A stretch of 64,000 nucleotides of DNA from Pseudomonas alkylphenolica (lineage in GTDB: Bacteria; Pseudomonadota; Gammaproteobacteria; Pseudomonadales; Pseudomonadaceae): assembly GCF_016009175.1 (NCBI RefSeq), contig NZ_JADUCM010000023.1, positions 30,411-94,410 of the forward strand. Reading direction: 5' to 3'. The position numbers were made by a program, and so were the translations under genes. The number at the start of each line of letters is the position of its first letter. Positions within the stretch are counted from its first letter, which is position 1. Shown here in pieces: positions 43,465 through 51,413 of the stretch. A model generated the notes under the pieces. The model was not told where the DNA came from. It was given only the letters and a program-made list of their open reading frames with translations, and searched no databases.

Positions 43465-43782
43465 GCGCAGGTACTCATCTGGACAAACTGAGGGGGCTGG
43501 ACAAACAGCGAGAAGTTGTCAAAAAGACAGGAGAAAGGCCGGGACGGCCAGGTACTGGGGGGCTCCGAGAACGAAGTCATATCAACCTAATATCAATTGG
43601 GGAGGTGATCCTACAATTTCAGCAGGGATTTCAGACAGCGGGAAACTATTTCAAATTCTGTATCAGCCCGGGCAATGCCTGCAGATGCGCACGTAGTGTC
43701 GGCGTACCAGGGTAATTTCCTTCAATACCTGCGCAACCTCGGCCGTCAGACTCGGCCAACACCCCCAACCGGATCACCCCTT
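43465..43782. other. Divergent intergenic region, TerC and LysE genes
   Basis: About 318 bp with no gene. On the minus strand, TTGATA/TATGAC-like boxes near 43572-43600 may be a promoter for the TerC gene, though spacing is imperfect. A small hairpin near 43530-43545 in its leader is followed by a T-rich stretch. I looked for a manganese-type (yybP-ykoY) leader and did not see its conserved segments. Confidence 0.35.
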
Positions 43783-44370
43783 ATGAGTCTGACGCTTTCC
43801 ATGGCCGCCTTTGCACTGGCGGCGTCAATATCCCCCGGCCCGGTCAACATCGTCGCCCTGGGCAGCGGTGCCCGTCACGGGTTACGCGCCAGCCTCAGGC
43901 ACGTGACCGGCGCCACCTTCGGGTTCAGCCTGTTGCTGGTATTGATCGGCCTTGGGTTGCACCAATTGCTGCGCCACTGGCCCGGCTTGACCCAGGTGCT
44001 GCACGGCGGGGGCGTGTTGTTCTTGCTGTACATGGCCTGGAAACTGGCCAGCGATCGCGGTGAACTGGCCAGCAGCAGTACCCCGGCAGCCCCGTCTATG
44101 CTCGCCGGTGCCACCCTGCAATGGCTTAATCCCAAGGCCTGGCTTGCCTGCGTGGCCGGCATCGGTGCCTATGTCGGCGAAGGTGAAACCGTCCTGCTCT
44201 GGCAATTCACCGCGATTTACTTCGTCATCTGCTACCTGTCCATCGCCAGCTGGGCCTGGGCCGGAAGTGTCATCAGCCAGTACCTGGACAACCCGCGACG
44301 GGTTCGCTGGTTCAACCGCACACTGGCAGCGCTGCTGGTCGCCAGCGCGCTGTACTTGCTATTGGGCTGA
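43783..44370 (+). CDS. LysE/RhtB-family exporter
   Basis: A 195-residue membrane protein with about six hydrophobic segments and the hallmark SISPGPVNIVALGSG. It probably exports an amino acid. A start 36 codons earlier is open but ATG 43783 gives the normal N-terminus MSLTLSMAAFAL. Its stop overlaps the convergent AraC gene by 12 bp; an AraC-LysE pair suggests the regulator controls the exporter. Confidence 0.85.
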   Translation: MSLTLSMAAFALAASISPGPVNIVALGSGARHGLRASLRHVTGATFGFSLLLVLIGLGLHQLLRHWPGLTQVLHGGGVLFLLYMAWKLASDRGELASSSTPAAPSMLAGATLQWLNPKAWLACVAGIGAYVGEGETVLLWQFTAIYFVICYLSIASWAWAGSVISQYLDNPRRVRWFNRTLAALLVASALYLLLG

Positions 44371-45144
44371 CCGATAGTGCCCCGGAGTGGCTGCCAGGTG
44401 GCGCTTGAACGCTCGCTGCAGGTGAGCCTGATCAGCGAACCCGGCCTCCAGGGCGACCTCTGCGATCGGCGCCCCACGGCGCAGCCGGGCGCGGGCATAC
44501 TGCACGCGTTGATCCAGCAGGTAGCCATGCGGGGTCAAGCCGAACGTCTGCTTGAATGCGCGGATCAGGTAGGAGGTCGACAGCCCGGCCACTTCACTGA
44601 TCTCCTGGAGACGCAGCTGCTCGGTGCAGTGCTCACGGATGAAGGCCGTCGCAGCCAGCAAGCACGGGTTGACCCGTTCGGTGCCCGGTGCGCCGGAAGG
44701 GACCTGCTGGATCAGTTCGCTGAAAAAGATACGCAGCGCTGTGTCTTTGCCGGCACTGCCGAGCTGATCATCCACCAGTACGGTGTACACCTGGCACAAG
44801 CGCTGATAAAGCAGCAGCGAGTCGCTGCTCAATACATCGAACGGCCGGAACCCCAGCGCCTGCAACCAGGGCAGGTCGACATACAGCATGAGGTAGGACC
44901 ATGGCTGGCCATCAATCGGGTTGCAGGTGTGCACCACGCCCGGGTTCATCAGTACAACGGTACCCGCCGACACCTGTTGATGGTGATTGCCACTCACGTA
45001 GGTGCTGCTGCCGGCGGTAATCGCACCGATGGAAAAACTTGCGTGGGAGTGCGGCGCATAGCAGATTTTGCGCCCGTCCTCGACAGCCCGCGCCTCAACG
45101 AAAGGCAGCGCCGGGTCACGCCAGAATCGCGAGTGGCTGTCCAT
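44359..45144 (-). CDS. AraC-family regulator with cupin-type sensing domain
   Basis: A 261-residue AraC protein. The N-terminal domain (YAPHSHASFSIGAITAGSST then VVLMNPGVVHTCNP) is the AraC cupin fold; two helix-turn-helix units lie at the C-terminus (SEVAGLSTSYLIRAFKQTFG and IAEVALEAGFADQAHLQRAF). It is encoded four bases after the XRE-cupin gene on the same strand, so the two are cotranscribed. Likely targets are the convergent LysE gene or the aldolase operon (inference). Confidence 0.88.
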   Translation of the reverse strand: MDSHSRFWRDPALPFVEARAVEDGRKICYAPHSHASFSIGAITAGSSTYVSGNHHQQVSAGTVVLMNPGVVHTCNPIDGQPWSYLMLYVDLPWLQALGFRPFDVLSSDSLLLYQRLCQVYTVLVDDQLGSAGKDTALRIFFSELIQQVPSGAPGTERVNPCLLAATAFIREHCTEQLRLQEISEVAGLSTSYLIRAFKQTFGLTPHGYLLDQRVQYARARLRRGAPIAEVALEAGFADQAHLQRAFKRHLAATPGHYRSAQ

Positions 45145-45148
45145 CGCA

Positions 45149-45691
45149 TCAGCCTTCGGCGTCGTGCACCACGACCAGCAACTGTGCCTGCTCCTCGCCC
45201 AGCGAGCGCAGCCGATGGGGCGTCTGGGCGTTGAAGTACAGCGCATCACCGCGCTCGAGGATCACCCGTTCGCTCATGAAGTCCACTTCCACCTGTCCTT
45301 CGTGAACAAACAGGAACTCCTCGCCCAGGTGCTCCTTGAACGTCGAGTCGCTGAAGTCGTGTGGCGGCCTGATGATGAACGGCAACAGGCTGCGGCTGCC
45401 GATATGGCTGGCCAGTACCGCATAACCCGGCCCTTGGGCGCTACCGGAAAGCGCCTGGCGCTCGCCACTGCGCACCAGGCTGAAGCGCGATTGGCCGGGC
45501 GCATCCTCGGCAAACAGTTCTTCGACATTGACGCTCAGTGCCCGGGCCAGCTTCAAGGCGGCGGCAATGGAAGGTGTATTGAGGCCACGCTCAACCTTGG
45601 AGAGATAACTCTTGGTCATACCGGATTTCTCGGCCAGTACCTCCAGGGTAATCCCCAGCTTTTTTCTCAACAATTTCAAACGAATAGACAT
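45149..45691 (-). CDS. XRE-cupin transcriptional regulator
   Basis: A 180-residue regulator: an N-terminal XRE helix-turn-helix (LGITLEVLAEKSGMTKSYLS) and a C-terminal cupin domain (EHLGEEFLFVHEGQVEVDF). Such proteins sense a small molecule and often control its catabolic or export genes. The start at 45691 gives the classical XRE N-terminus; the ribosome site is weak. A GTG at 45742 is in frame but falls in the palindromic operator. It is divergent from the aldolase/DapA-like operon, its likely target. Confidence 0.87.
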   Translation of the reverse strand: MSIRLKLLRKKLGITLEVLAEKSGMTKSYLSKVERGLNTPSIAAALKLARALSVNVEELFAEDAPGQSRFSLVRSGERQALSGSAQGPGYAVLASHIGSRSLLPFIIRPPHDFSDSTFKEHLGEEFLFVHEGQVEVDFMSERVILERGDALYFNAQTPHRLRSLGEEQAQLLVVVHDAEG

Positions 45692-45735
45692 GCGATGCAA
45701 TTTTCCCAGTGCAACGGGCGAGTTTTTTCTTGCTA

Positions 45736-45771
45736 ATGACACTTTGTGTCATATAGTCTTTTTTGTGTCAT
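45736..45771. promoter_or_regulatory. Palindromic operator for the XRE-cupin regulator
   Basis: A 17-bp perfect palindrome, ATGACAC-TTT-GTGTCAT (45736-45752), followed 12 bases later by another half-site GTGTCAT at 45765-45771. It lies between the divergent XRE-cupin gene and the aldolase gene. The dyad plus an extra half-site is what is expected of a dimeric HTH regulator's operator. Confidence 0.65.
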
Positions 45772-45850
45772 GCAGCTGACCGCCCCTGCACCTTCCAAGT
45801 AACCGGGGCGGACGAGCCTGACACTTCTTCTCACCAATGAGGATAGCCCC

Positions 45851-46633
45851 ATGGCCAAGACACTGGCATTGCCCAAGGACCACCTGATCAAGCAGGCCCT
45901 TACACAAATGCAAGGCTCGCTTGCCGATAATACGTGGACTGCACGGGAAAAGCTGGCCCTGACCTGCCGAATTCTTTTCGACAACGGTCACGACTCCGGG
46001 CTGGCCGGCCAGATCAGCACCCGCGGACCACAACCTGGCACGTTCTATACCCAGCAACTGGGGCTGGGGTTCGATGAAATTACCGCCAGCAACCTGTTGC
46101 TGGTCAACGAAGACCTGGAGGTACTCGAGGGCCAGGGCATGCCCAACCCGGCCAACCGCTTCCACAGCTGGGTGTACCGGGCGCGTCCGGATGTGAACTG
46201 CATCATCCACACCCACCCCACCCATGTCGCCGCGCTGTCGATGCTCGAGGTACCGCTGCAGGTTTCGCACATGGACCTCTGCCCGCTGTATGAAGACTGC
46301 GCTTTTCTGGAAGCCTGGCCGGGCGTGCCGGTTGGCAACGAAGAAGGTGAAATCATCAGCGCTGCGCTGGGCGACAAGCGCGCCATCCTGCTCTCGCACC
46401 ACGGCCAGCTGTCGACCGGGGCAAGCATCGAGGAAGCTTGCGTCATCGCCCAGTTGATCGAGCGTGCGGCCAAGCTGCAATTGCTGGCCATGGCCGCCGG
46501 TACGGTAAAACCGATCGAACCGGCACTGGGCCGTGAAGCCCATGACTGGATTGCCCGGCCGAAACGCCACAGCGCCGCCTTCAACTACTATGCGCGCCAG
46601 TGCCTGCGGGTGCATGCCGACTGCCTGAACTGA
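45851..46633 (+). CDS. Class II aldolase/adducin-family protein
   Basis: A 260-residue class II aldolase/adducin-domain protein. Zinc-binding His pairs are in IIHTHPTHVAAL and a further His in LLSHHGQLS; the acid residue is in the region FHSWVYRARPD. Such enzymes cleave or decarboxylate hydroxy-acids (L-fuculose phosphate aldolase, ribulose phosphate epimerase families); the substrate here is unknown. GAGGAT precedes the start. It is followed by a DapA-like lyase gene 38 bp away. Confidence 0.85.
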   Translation: MAKTLALPKDHLIKQALTQMQGSLADNTWTAREKLALTCRILFDNGHDSGLAGQISTRGPQPGTFYTQQLGLGFDEITASNLLLVNEDLEVLEGQGMPNPANRFHSWVYRARPDVNCIIHTHPTHVAALSMLEVPLQVSHMDLCPLYEDCAFLEAWPGVPVGNEEGEIISAALGDKRAILLSHHGQLSTGASIEEACVIAQLIERAAKLQLLAMAAGTVKPIEPALGREAHDWIARPKRHSAAFNYYARQCLRVHADCLN

Positions 46634-46671
46634 TTGTTCGCCCTTTTTGCCTTACTTGCGGAGTACGTTCC

Positions 46672-47574
46672 ATGACCACGAAATTTCACGGCATCATCGG
46701 CTATACCATCACCCCGTTCAGCAGCGACGGCCAGCACCTTGACCTGCCGGCCCTGGGTCGCTCGATCGACCAACTGATCGCCGATGGCGTGCATGCCATC
46801 GCGCCGTTGGGCAGTACGGGCGAGGGCGCCTACCTCAGTGACCGCGAGTGGGAACAGGTCGCCGAGTTCAGCCTGGCGCACATCGCCGGCAGAGTTCCGA
46901 CCGTTGTCAGTGTCTCGGACCTGACCACGGCAGGCGCCATCCGCCGCGCGCGTTTTGCCCAGGCCCACGGTGCCGACGCCGTCATGGTCTTGCCGGCGGC
47001 CTACTGGAAGCTCGGCGAAGCAGAAATTCTCGAACACTACCGGGCCATCGGCGCCAGCATCGATGTGCCGATCATGCTCTACAACAACCCGGCCACCAGC
47101 GGCACGGACATGTCGGTGGAGCTGATCCTGCGTATCGTGCGCGAGGTGGCCAATGTCACCATGGTCAAGGAGAGCACCGGCGACATTCAGCGCATGCACA
47201 AGCTGCAGTTACTCGGCGAAGGCCAGGTGCCGTTCTACAACGGTTGCAACCCGCTGGCCCTGGAAGCCTTCGTTGCCGGCGCCAGCGGCTGGTGCACGGC
47301 GGCGGCCAACCTGATTCCCGAACTGAATCAGTCGCTGTACAAGGCCGTGCTCACCAACGACCTGAAGACCGCCAAGGCCGTGTTCTATCGCCAGCTACCC
47401 TTACTGGACTTCATCCTCAAGGCGGGCTTGCCGGCCACGGTCAAGGCCGGGTTGGCCCTGCGTGGCTTGCCTGTCGGCGAGCCGCGCCGCCCGGTGTTCG
47501 CCCTGAATCCGGCCGGCACCGATCACTTGCGCCAACTGCTGGAGACGCTGCTATCCCCGGGTAGCCATGCGTAA
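46672..47574 (+). CDS. Dihydrodipicolinate synthase-family (DapA-like) lyase/aldolase
   Basis: A 300-residue TIM-barrel lyase. The Schiff-base Lys is in TMVKESTGD and the Tyr loop is in LYNNPATSG; the substrate-binding GSTGEGAYL motif is near residue 45. Unlike true DapA it sits with a class II aldolase and an XRE-cupin regulator, so it probably splits or condenses a keto-acid such as an aldonic or hydroxy-keto acid (inference). The 3' end overlaps the convergent AraC gene by 24 bp. Confidence 0.87.
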   Translation: MTTKFHGIIGYTITPFSSDGQHLDLPALGRSIDQLIADGVHAIAPLGSTGEGAYLSDREWEQVAEFSLAHIAGRVPTVVSVSDLTTAGAIRRARFAQAHGADAVMVLPAAYWKLGEAEILEHYRAIGASIDVPIMLYNNPATSGTDMSVELILRIVREVANVTMVKESTGDIQRMHKLQLLGEGQVPFYNGCNPLALEAFVAGASGWCTAAANLIPELNQSLYKAVLTNDLKTAKAVFYRQLPLLDFILKAGLPATVKAGLALRGLPVGEPRRPVFALNPAGTDHLRQLLETLLSPGSHA

Positions 47575-48564
47575 GCGATAGCCTCCCGGGCTTTCGCCAG
47601 TCCACTTCTTGAACGCACGGTGAAACGCACTGGGTTCCTGGAACCCGGTGCGTTCGGCGATCTCGGCAATACTCATGTCCGTTTCGCGCAGGCACTCGAA
47701 CGCGGTGGCACGGCGTACTTCATCTTTGATCTGCTGGTACGAACGGCCTTCGCGCTCCAGCTGCCGGCGAAAACTGCTGGGATTCAGGCCCTGGCGCTCG
47801 GCCATGGCCACCAGTGTCGGCCACTGCCCCTGCTCACGCTCACGCAAGTAGCGGTACACCTGGGCCACCTGGCCATTCTGGTTGCGGTAGCGAATCACCA
47901 GCCATTGCGGCGCACTGCGCAAAAACGTCTTGAGCCCGGCCAGGTCCTGGATCACCGGCAGTTGCAGGTAGTCGGCGGCAAACTCGATTTCGGTGATGCC
48001 CACGCCCAACTGCAGGTTGGGGCCCCATAGCAACGGGTCGTCATCCTGACGCGCACGCAGGTCCGTCAGGGCCATGCGGTCAATCACCAGGCGCTGACCG
48101 CCCAGCCAGCACAGCAGGCTGATGACCAGCGCGAGGAATGTTTCTTCGGCATACACCCGGGTCAGTGGATCTTCGATGCGCGACTTCACGCTGATCACCA
48201 CCCTCGCCCCTTTGACCGACAGGCTGGGGCGTATGTCGCGCAAGAACAGGGCGAAATTACTCAGGCACTGGCGCAGTGCCTTGCCCAGGTTCGGCTCCTG
48301 GATCAGGCCGCGGCAGATCAGGGCAAAACTGCCGATGGGCATGCCATGGCTGTCGAGGTTGAAGAATTCGTCGTCCAGGTCCTGGATCAGCATCAGCCAG
48401 AGCCGGGCAAACGCGCTCGCTGGCACCCGGGCACCGGGGGTGTCGAGTACACCCGGATCGATACCGGCTTCGCACAGCAAGGCCGTCGCCCGCTGCGGCT
48501 GATCGCGCAGGGCATGCAACATCGAATGGACGAAATAGACCGCGACTGTATCGTTTTCCCGCAT
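47551..48564 (-). CDS. AraC-family regulator (OruR/ArgR-like architecture)
   Basis: A 337-residue AraC protein. The N-terminal 220 residues are an Arabinose_bd-like domain (for example FALICRGLIQEPNLGKAL), and the C-terminal HTH region reads SSFRRQLEREGRSYQQIKDE and EIAERTGFQEPSAFHRAFKK. This architecture is that of OruR/FadR-like regulators of fatty acid and amino acid catabolism. It is divergent from a thiolase/3-hydroxyacyl-CoA dehydrogenase operon and is its probable activator. Confidence 0.87.
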   Translation of the reverse strand: MRENDTVAVYFVHSMLHALRDQPQRATALLCEAGIDPGVLDTPGARVPASAFARLWLMLIQDLDDEFFNLDSHGMPIGSFALICRGLIQEPNLGKALRQCLSNFALFLRDIRPSLSVKGARVVISVKSRIEDPLTRVYAEETFLALVISLLCWLGGQRLVIDRMALTDLRARQDDDPLLWGPNLQLGVGITEIEFAADYLQLPVIQDLAGLKTFLRSAPQWLVIRYRNQNGQVAQVYRYLREREQGQWPTLVAMAERQGLNPSSFRRQLEREGRSYQQIKDEVRRATAFECLRETDMSIAEIAERTGFQEPSAFHRAFKKWTGESPGGYRLRMATRG

Positions 48565-48733
48565 GGCGGATTCCGCAAGGGTGTGGCAAAAAATACCAGC
48601 TCCAGTGAGCAGTTATGGCATAGGCCCGGTGAAAGGCTTTGCCTAGACTCGATGACAACCTGAACCTGGCGTGGCGTGCATTCTCTCAGAGCCTGCCACC
48701 GCCCCGCCATGCTTTCGCACAATGGAGTCGATC

Positions 48734-49918
48734 ATGAACACCCCGGAAATCTACGTAGTCAGCGCAGTTCGCTCGGCCATCGGCAGTTTTGGTGGCGCCC
48801 TCAAGGACCTGCCCCTGGCGGACCTGGCCAGCAGCGTAACCCGCGCCGCCATCGAGCGCGCCGGTGTGGCACCTGAACAGATCGGCCACGTGGTCATGGG
48901 TACCGTGATTCCGACCGAGGCACGCGACGCCTACCTGGCACGGGTTGCGGCGATGAATGCCGGCATCCCCAAGGAAACCCCTGCTTTCAACGTCAACCGC
49001 CTGTGCGGTTCGGGCCTGCAGGCCATTGTTTCGGCAGCCCAAAGCCTGCTGCTGGGTGATGCCGAGGCCGTTGTCGCCGCCGGCGCCGAGTCCATGAGCC
49101 GTGGCCCGTACCTGCTGCCGCAGGCCCGTTGGGGTGCACGCATGGGCGACCTCAAAGGTGTCGACTACATGCTGGGCGTACTGCACGACCCGTTCGAAGG
49201 CTTCCACATGGGCATTACTGCCGAGAACGTTGCCGCACGCAATGGCATCACCCGTGAGATGCAGGACGAACTGGCGCTGGTCAGCCAGCAACGTGCCGCG
49301 CGTGCAATTGCCGAAGGCCGTTTCGACAGCCAGATCGTGCCCATCGATATCCCGGGCCGCAAAGGCACCGTACGCTTTGAAGTCGACGAGCATGTGCGTG
49401 GCAACGTCACCGCCGAGCAACTGGCCGGCATGAAACCCGCGTTCAAGAAAGACGGCACCGTAACCGCCGGCAACGCCAGCGGCCTGAACGACGGCGCGGG
49501 CGCCCTCGTACTGGCCACCGGTGACTTCGTCAAACGCCATGGCCTCAAGCCGCTGGCGCGCCTGGTGGCTTACGCCCACGCTGGTGTCGAGCCTGAACTG
49601 ATGGGCCTGGGCCCGGTTCCGGCCACCCGTAAAGTGCTGGAAAAAGCCGGCCTGCAAGTCGCCGACCTGGACGTTATCGAGTCCAACGAAGCCTTTGCCG
49701 CACAAGCCTGCGCCGTGTCCGGTGAACTCGGCTTCGATCCTGAAAAGGTCAACCCTAACGGTTCCGGCATTTCCCTGGGCCACCCGGTCGGTGCCACCGG
49801 CGCGATCATCGCCACCAAGGCGATCCACGAACTGCAGCGCATCGAAGGCCGCTACGCACTGGCCACCATGTGCATCGGCGGCGGCCAGGGCATTGCTGTC
49901 GTCTTCGAACGCGTCTGA
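48734..49918 (+). CDS. Acetyl-CoA C-acyltransferase (thiolase)
   Basis: A 394-residue thiolase. The catalytic Cys is in VNRLCGSGLQAI; the second His in GHPVGATGAI and second Cys in MCIGGGQG are also present, so the enzyme is complete. It cleaves or forms 3-ketoacyl-CoA. GGAG precedes ATG 48734. The next gene, 3-hydroxyacyl-CoA dehydrogenase, starts 15 bases after the stop, so they form a beta-oxidation or acetoacetyl-CoA module. Confidence 0.92.
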   Translation: MNTPEIYVVSAVRSAIGSFGGALKDLPLADLASSVTRAAIERAGVAPEQIGHVVMGTVIPTEARDAYLARVAAMNAGIPKETPAFNVNRLCGSGLQAIVSAAQSLLLGDAEAVVAAGAESMSRGPYLLPQARWGARMGDLKGVDYMLGVLHDPFEGFHMGITAENVAARNGITREMQDELALVSQQRAARAIAEGRFDSQIVPIDIPGRKGTVRFEVDEHVRGNVTAEQLAGMKPAFKKDGTVTAGNASGLNDGAGALVLATGDFVKRHGLKPLARLVAYAHAGVEPELMGLGPVPATRKVLEKAGLQVADLDVIESNEAFAAQACAVSGELGFDPEKVNPNGSGISLGHPVGATGAIIATKAIHELQRIEGRYALATMCIGGGQGIAVVFERV

Positions 49919-49933
49919 TCCAGGAGAATGACG

Positions 49934-50782
49934 GTGAGTATTGAAAACATTGCAGTAATCGGCGCAGGGACCATGGGCAACGGTATTGCCCAGGTCTGTG
50001 CGGTGGCCGGTTACCAGGTCACCCTGATTGACGTGTCCGACGCCGCCCTCGAGCGTGGCGTCGCCACCCTGCGCAAAAATCTGGATCGTCAGGTCAGCAA
50101 GCAGACCCTGGCCGCCGCCGACGCCGAAGCGGCAGTGGCGCGCATCCGCACCAGCACCGACTACGCCCAGCTGCAATCGGCAGAACTGGTGATCGAGGCG
50201 GCCACCGAGAACCTTGAGCTCAAGCTGCGGATTCTTCAGCAGATTGCTGCCAACGTCAGCCCGACGTGCGTGATTGCCACCAACACCTCGTCGCTGTCGA
50301 TCACAGCGTTAGGCGCGGCAGTCAGCCAGCCTGAGCGCTTCATCGGTGTGCATTTCTTCAACCCGGTGCCGATGATGGCCCTGGTCGAGATCATTCGCGG
50401 CCTGCAAACCAGTGATGCTACCTATGCCACAGCACTGGCGCTGACCGAGCAGGTCGGCAAGACACCGATCACTGCAGGCAACCGTCCAGGTTTTGTGGTC
50501 AACCGCATCCTGGTGCCGATGATCAACGAAGCGGTGTTTGTGCTGCAGGAAGGCCTGGCCAGTGCCGAAGACATCGACACCGGCATGCGCCTTGGCTGCA
50601 ACCAGCCGATCGGCCCGCTGGCGCTGGCTGACCTGATTGGCCTGGACACCCTGCTGGCCATCATGGAAGCCTTCCACGACGGCTACAACGACAGCAAGTA
50701 CCGCCCTGCCCCTCTGCTCAAGGAAATGGTTGCCGCCGGCTACCTGGGGCGCAAGAGCGGTCGCGGCTTCCACACCTACTGA
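49934..50782 (+). CDS. 3-hydroxybutyryl-CoA dehydrogenase
   Basis: A 282-residue 3-hydroxyacyl-CoA dehydrogenase. The NAD-binding motif is IAVIGAGTMGNGIAQ, and the family block SSLSITALGAAVSQPERFIG is followed by GVHFFNPVPMM (catalytic His) and PGFVVNRILVPMINEA. The start is set at GTG 49934, not ATG 49928: AGGAG (49922-49926) is one base from the ATG but seven from the GTG. It is the partner of the upstream thiolase in acyl-CoA metabolism. Confidence 0.92.
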   Translation: MSIENIAVIGAGTMGNGIAQVCAVAGYQVTLIDVSDAALERGVATLRKNLDRQVSKQTLAAADAEAAVARIRTSTDYAQLQSAELVIEAATENLELKLRILQQIAANVSPTCVIATNTSSLSITALGAAVSQPERFIGVHFFNPVPMMALVEIIRGLQTSDATYATALALTEQVGKTPITAGNRPGFVVNRILVPMINEAVFVLQEGLASAEDIDTGMRLGCNQPIGPLALADLIGLDTLLAIMEAFHDGYNDSKYRPAPLLKEMVAAGYLGRKSGRGFHTY

Positions 50783-50793
50783 GGAGCATGCCG

Positions 50794-51387
50794 ATGGACG
50801 CCGCTTTGCGCTGTGCGAACTTCGAAGAGCGGCGTGACAAAGCCATGGCGCTCTTTGCCGAAAAGGGCTTTGGCCAGGTCAGCATGCGCGAGCTGGCCAG
50901 TCATCTGGGCCTGTCGGCCGGGGCGCTGTATCACCACTTCCCGAGCAAGCAGGACTGGCTGTACGACCTGATTGAAGAGTTGTATGAAGAGCTACTGGCT
51001 GCCCTGAACCAGGGCCGTCGTGGTCATCAGCAAACCCTCGCCGAGGTCATCAGCGCGCATTGGGCACTGCACGCCGAGCGTCCATTGCAGTTTCGCCTGG
51101 CCGAGCGCGACCAATGCTGCCTGAGCCCTGAGCAACAAGCCCGTATCGACCAGCTGCGTCAGCAGTATGAAACCGCCTTGCTGCGCGTGATCGCCCCCAA
51201 GGCGACCCTGCGCGGCCCGGCGCTGGCAGCCACTGCCCATGTGATTGCCAACCTGCTCAACAGCCTTCCGAGCTGGCTGCAGGCGTCACAGTTGCCACAG
51301 GCCCAGGGCCTGGCCTTGATGGAGAGCATGGTACTCGGCGGAATCGAGCGGACCTTGCGTGGCGAAAGCCTCAACTCGATGGTGTAA
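50794..51387 (+). CDS. TetR-family transcriptional regulator
   Basis: A 197-residue TetR protein with helix-turn-helix VSMRELASHLGLSAGALYHH and FPSKQDWLY and a helical C-terminal domain. The start is ATG 50794: GAGGAG is one base from ATG 50788 and seven bases from 50794. It is third in the thiolase operon, 11 bp after the dehydrogenase gene, so it probably senses an acyl-CoA and feeds back on the operon. Confidence 0.87.
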   Translation: MDAALRCANFEERRDKAMALFAEKGFGQVSMRELASHLGLSAGALYHHFPSKQDWLYDLIEELYEELLAALNQGRRGHQQTLAEVISAHWALHAERPLQFRLAERDQCCLSPEQQARIDQLRQQYETALLRVIAPKATLRGPALAATAHVIANLLNSLPSWLQASQLPQAQGLALMESMVLGGIERTLRGESLNSMV

Positions 51388-51413
51388 GCCAGCACGGCGT
51401 GATCGCGGCCCTG

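Noticed and set aside
43465..43782. Mn-sensing (yybP-ykoY) riboswitch before the TerC-type gene
   Set aside because: TerC relatives often have one, but the conserved segments of that riboswitch are not seen here; only a small GGCC hairpin is present.
48686..50176. 496-codon open frame on the minus strand
   Set aside because: It is antisense to the thiolase and dehydrogenase genes and is rich in Gly, Gln and His; there is no family signal.
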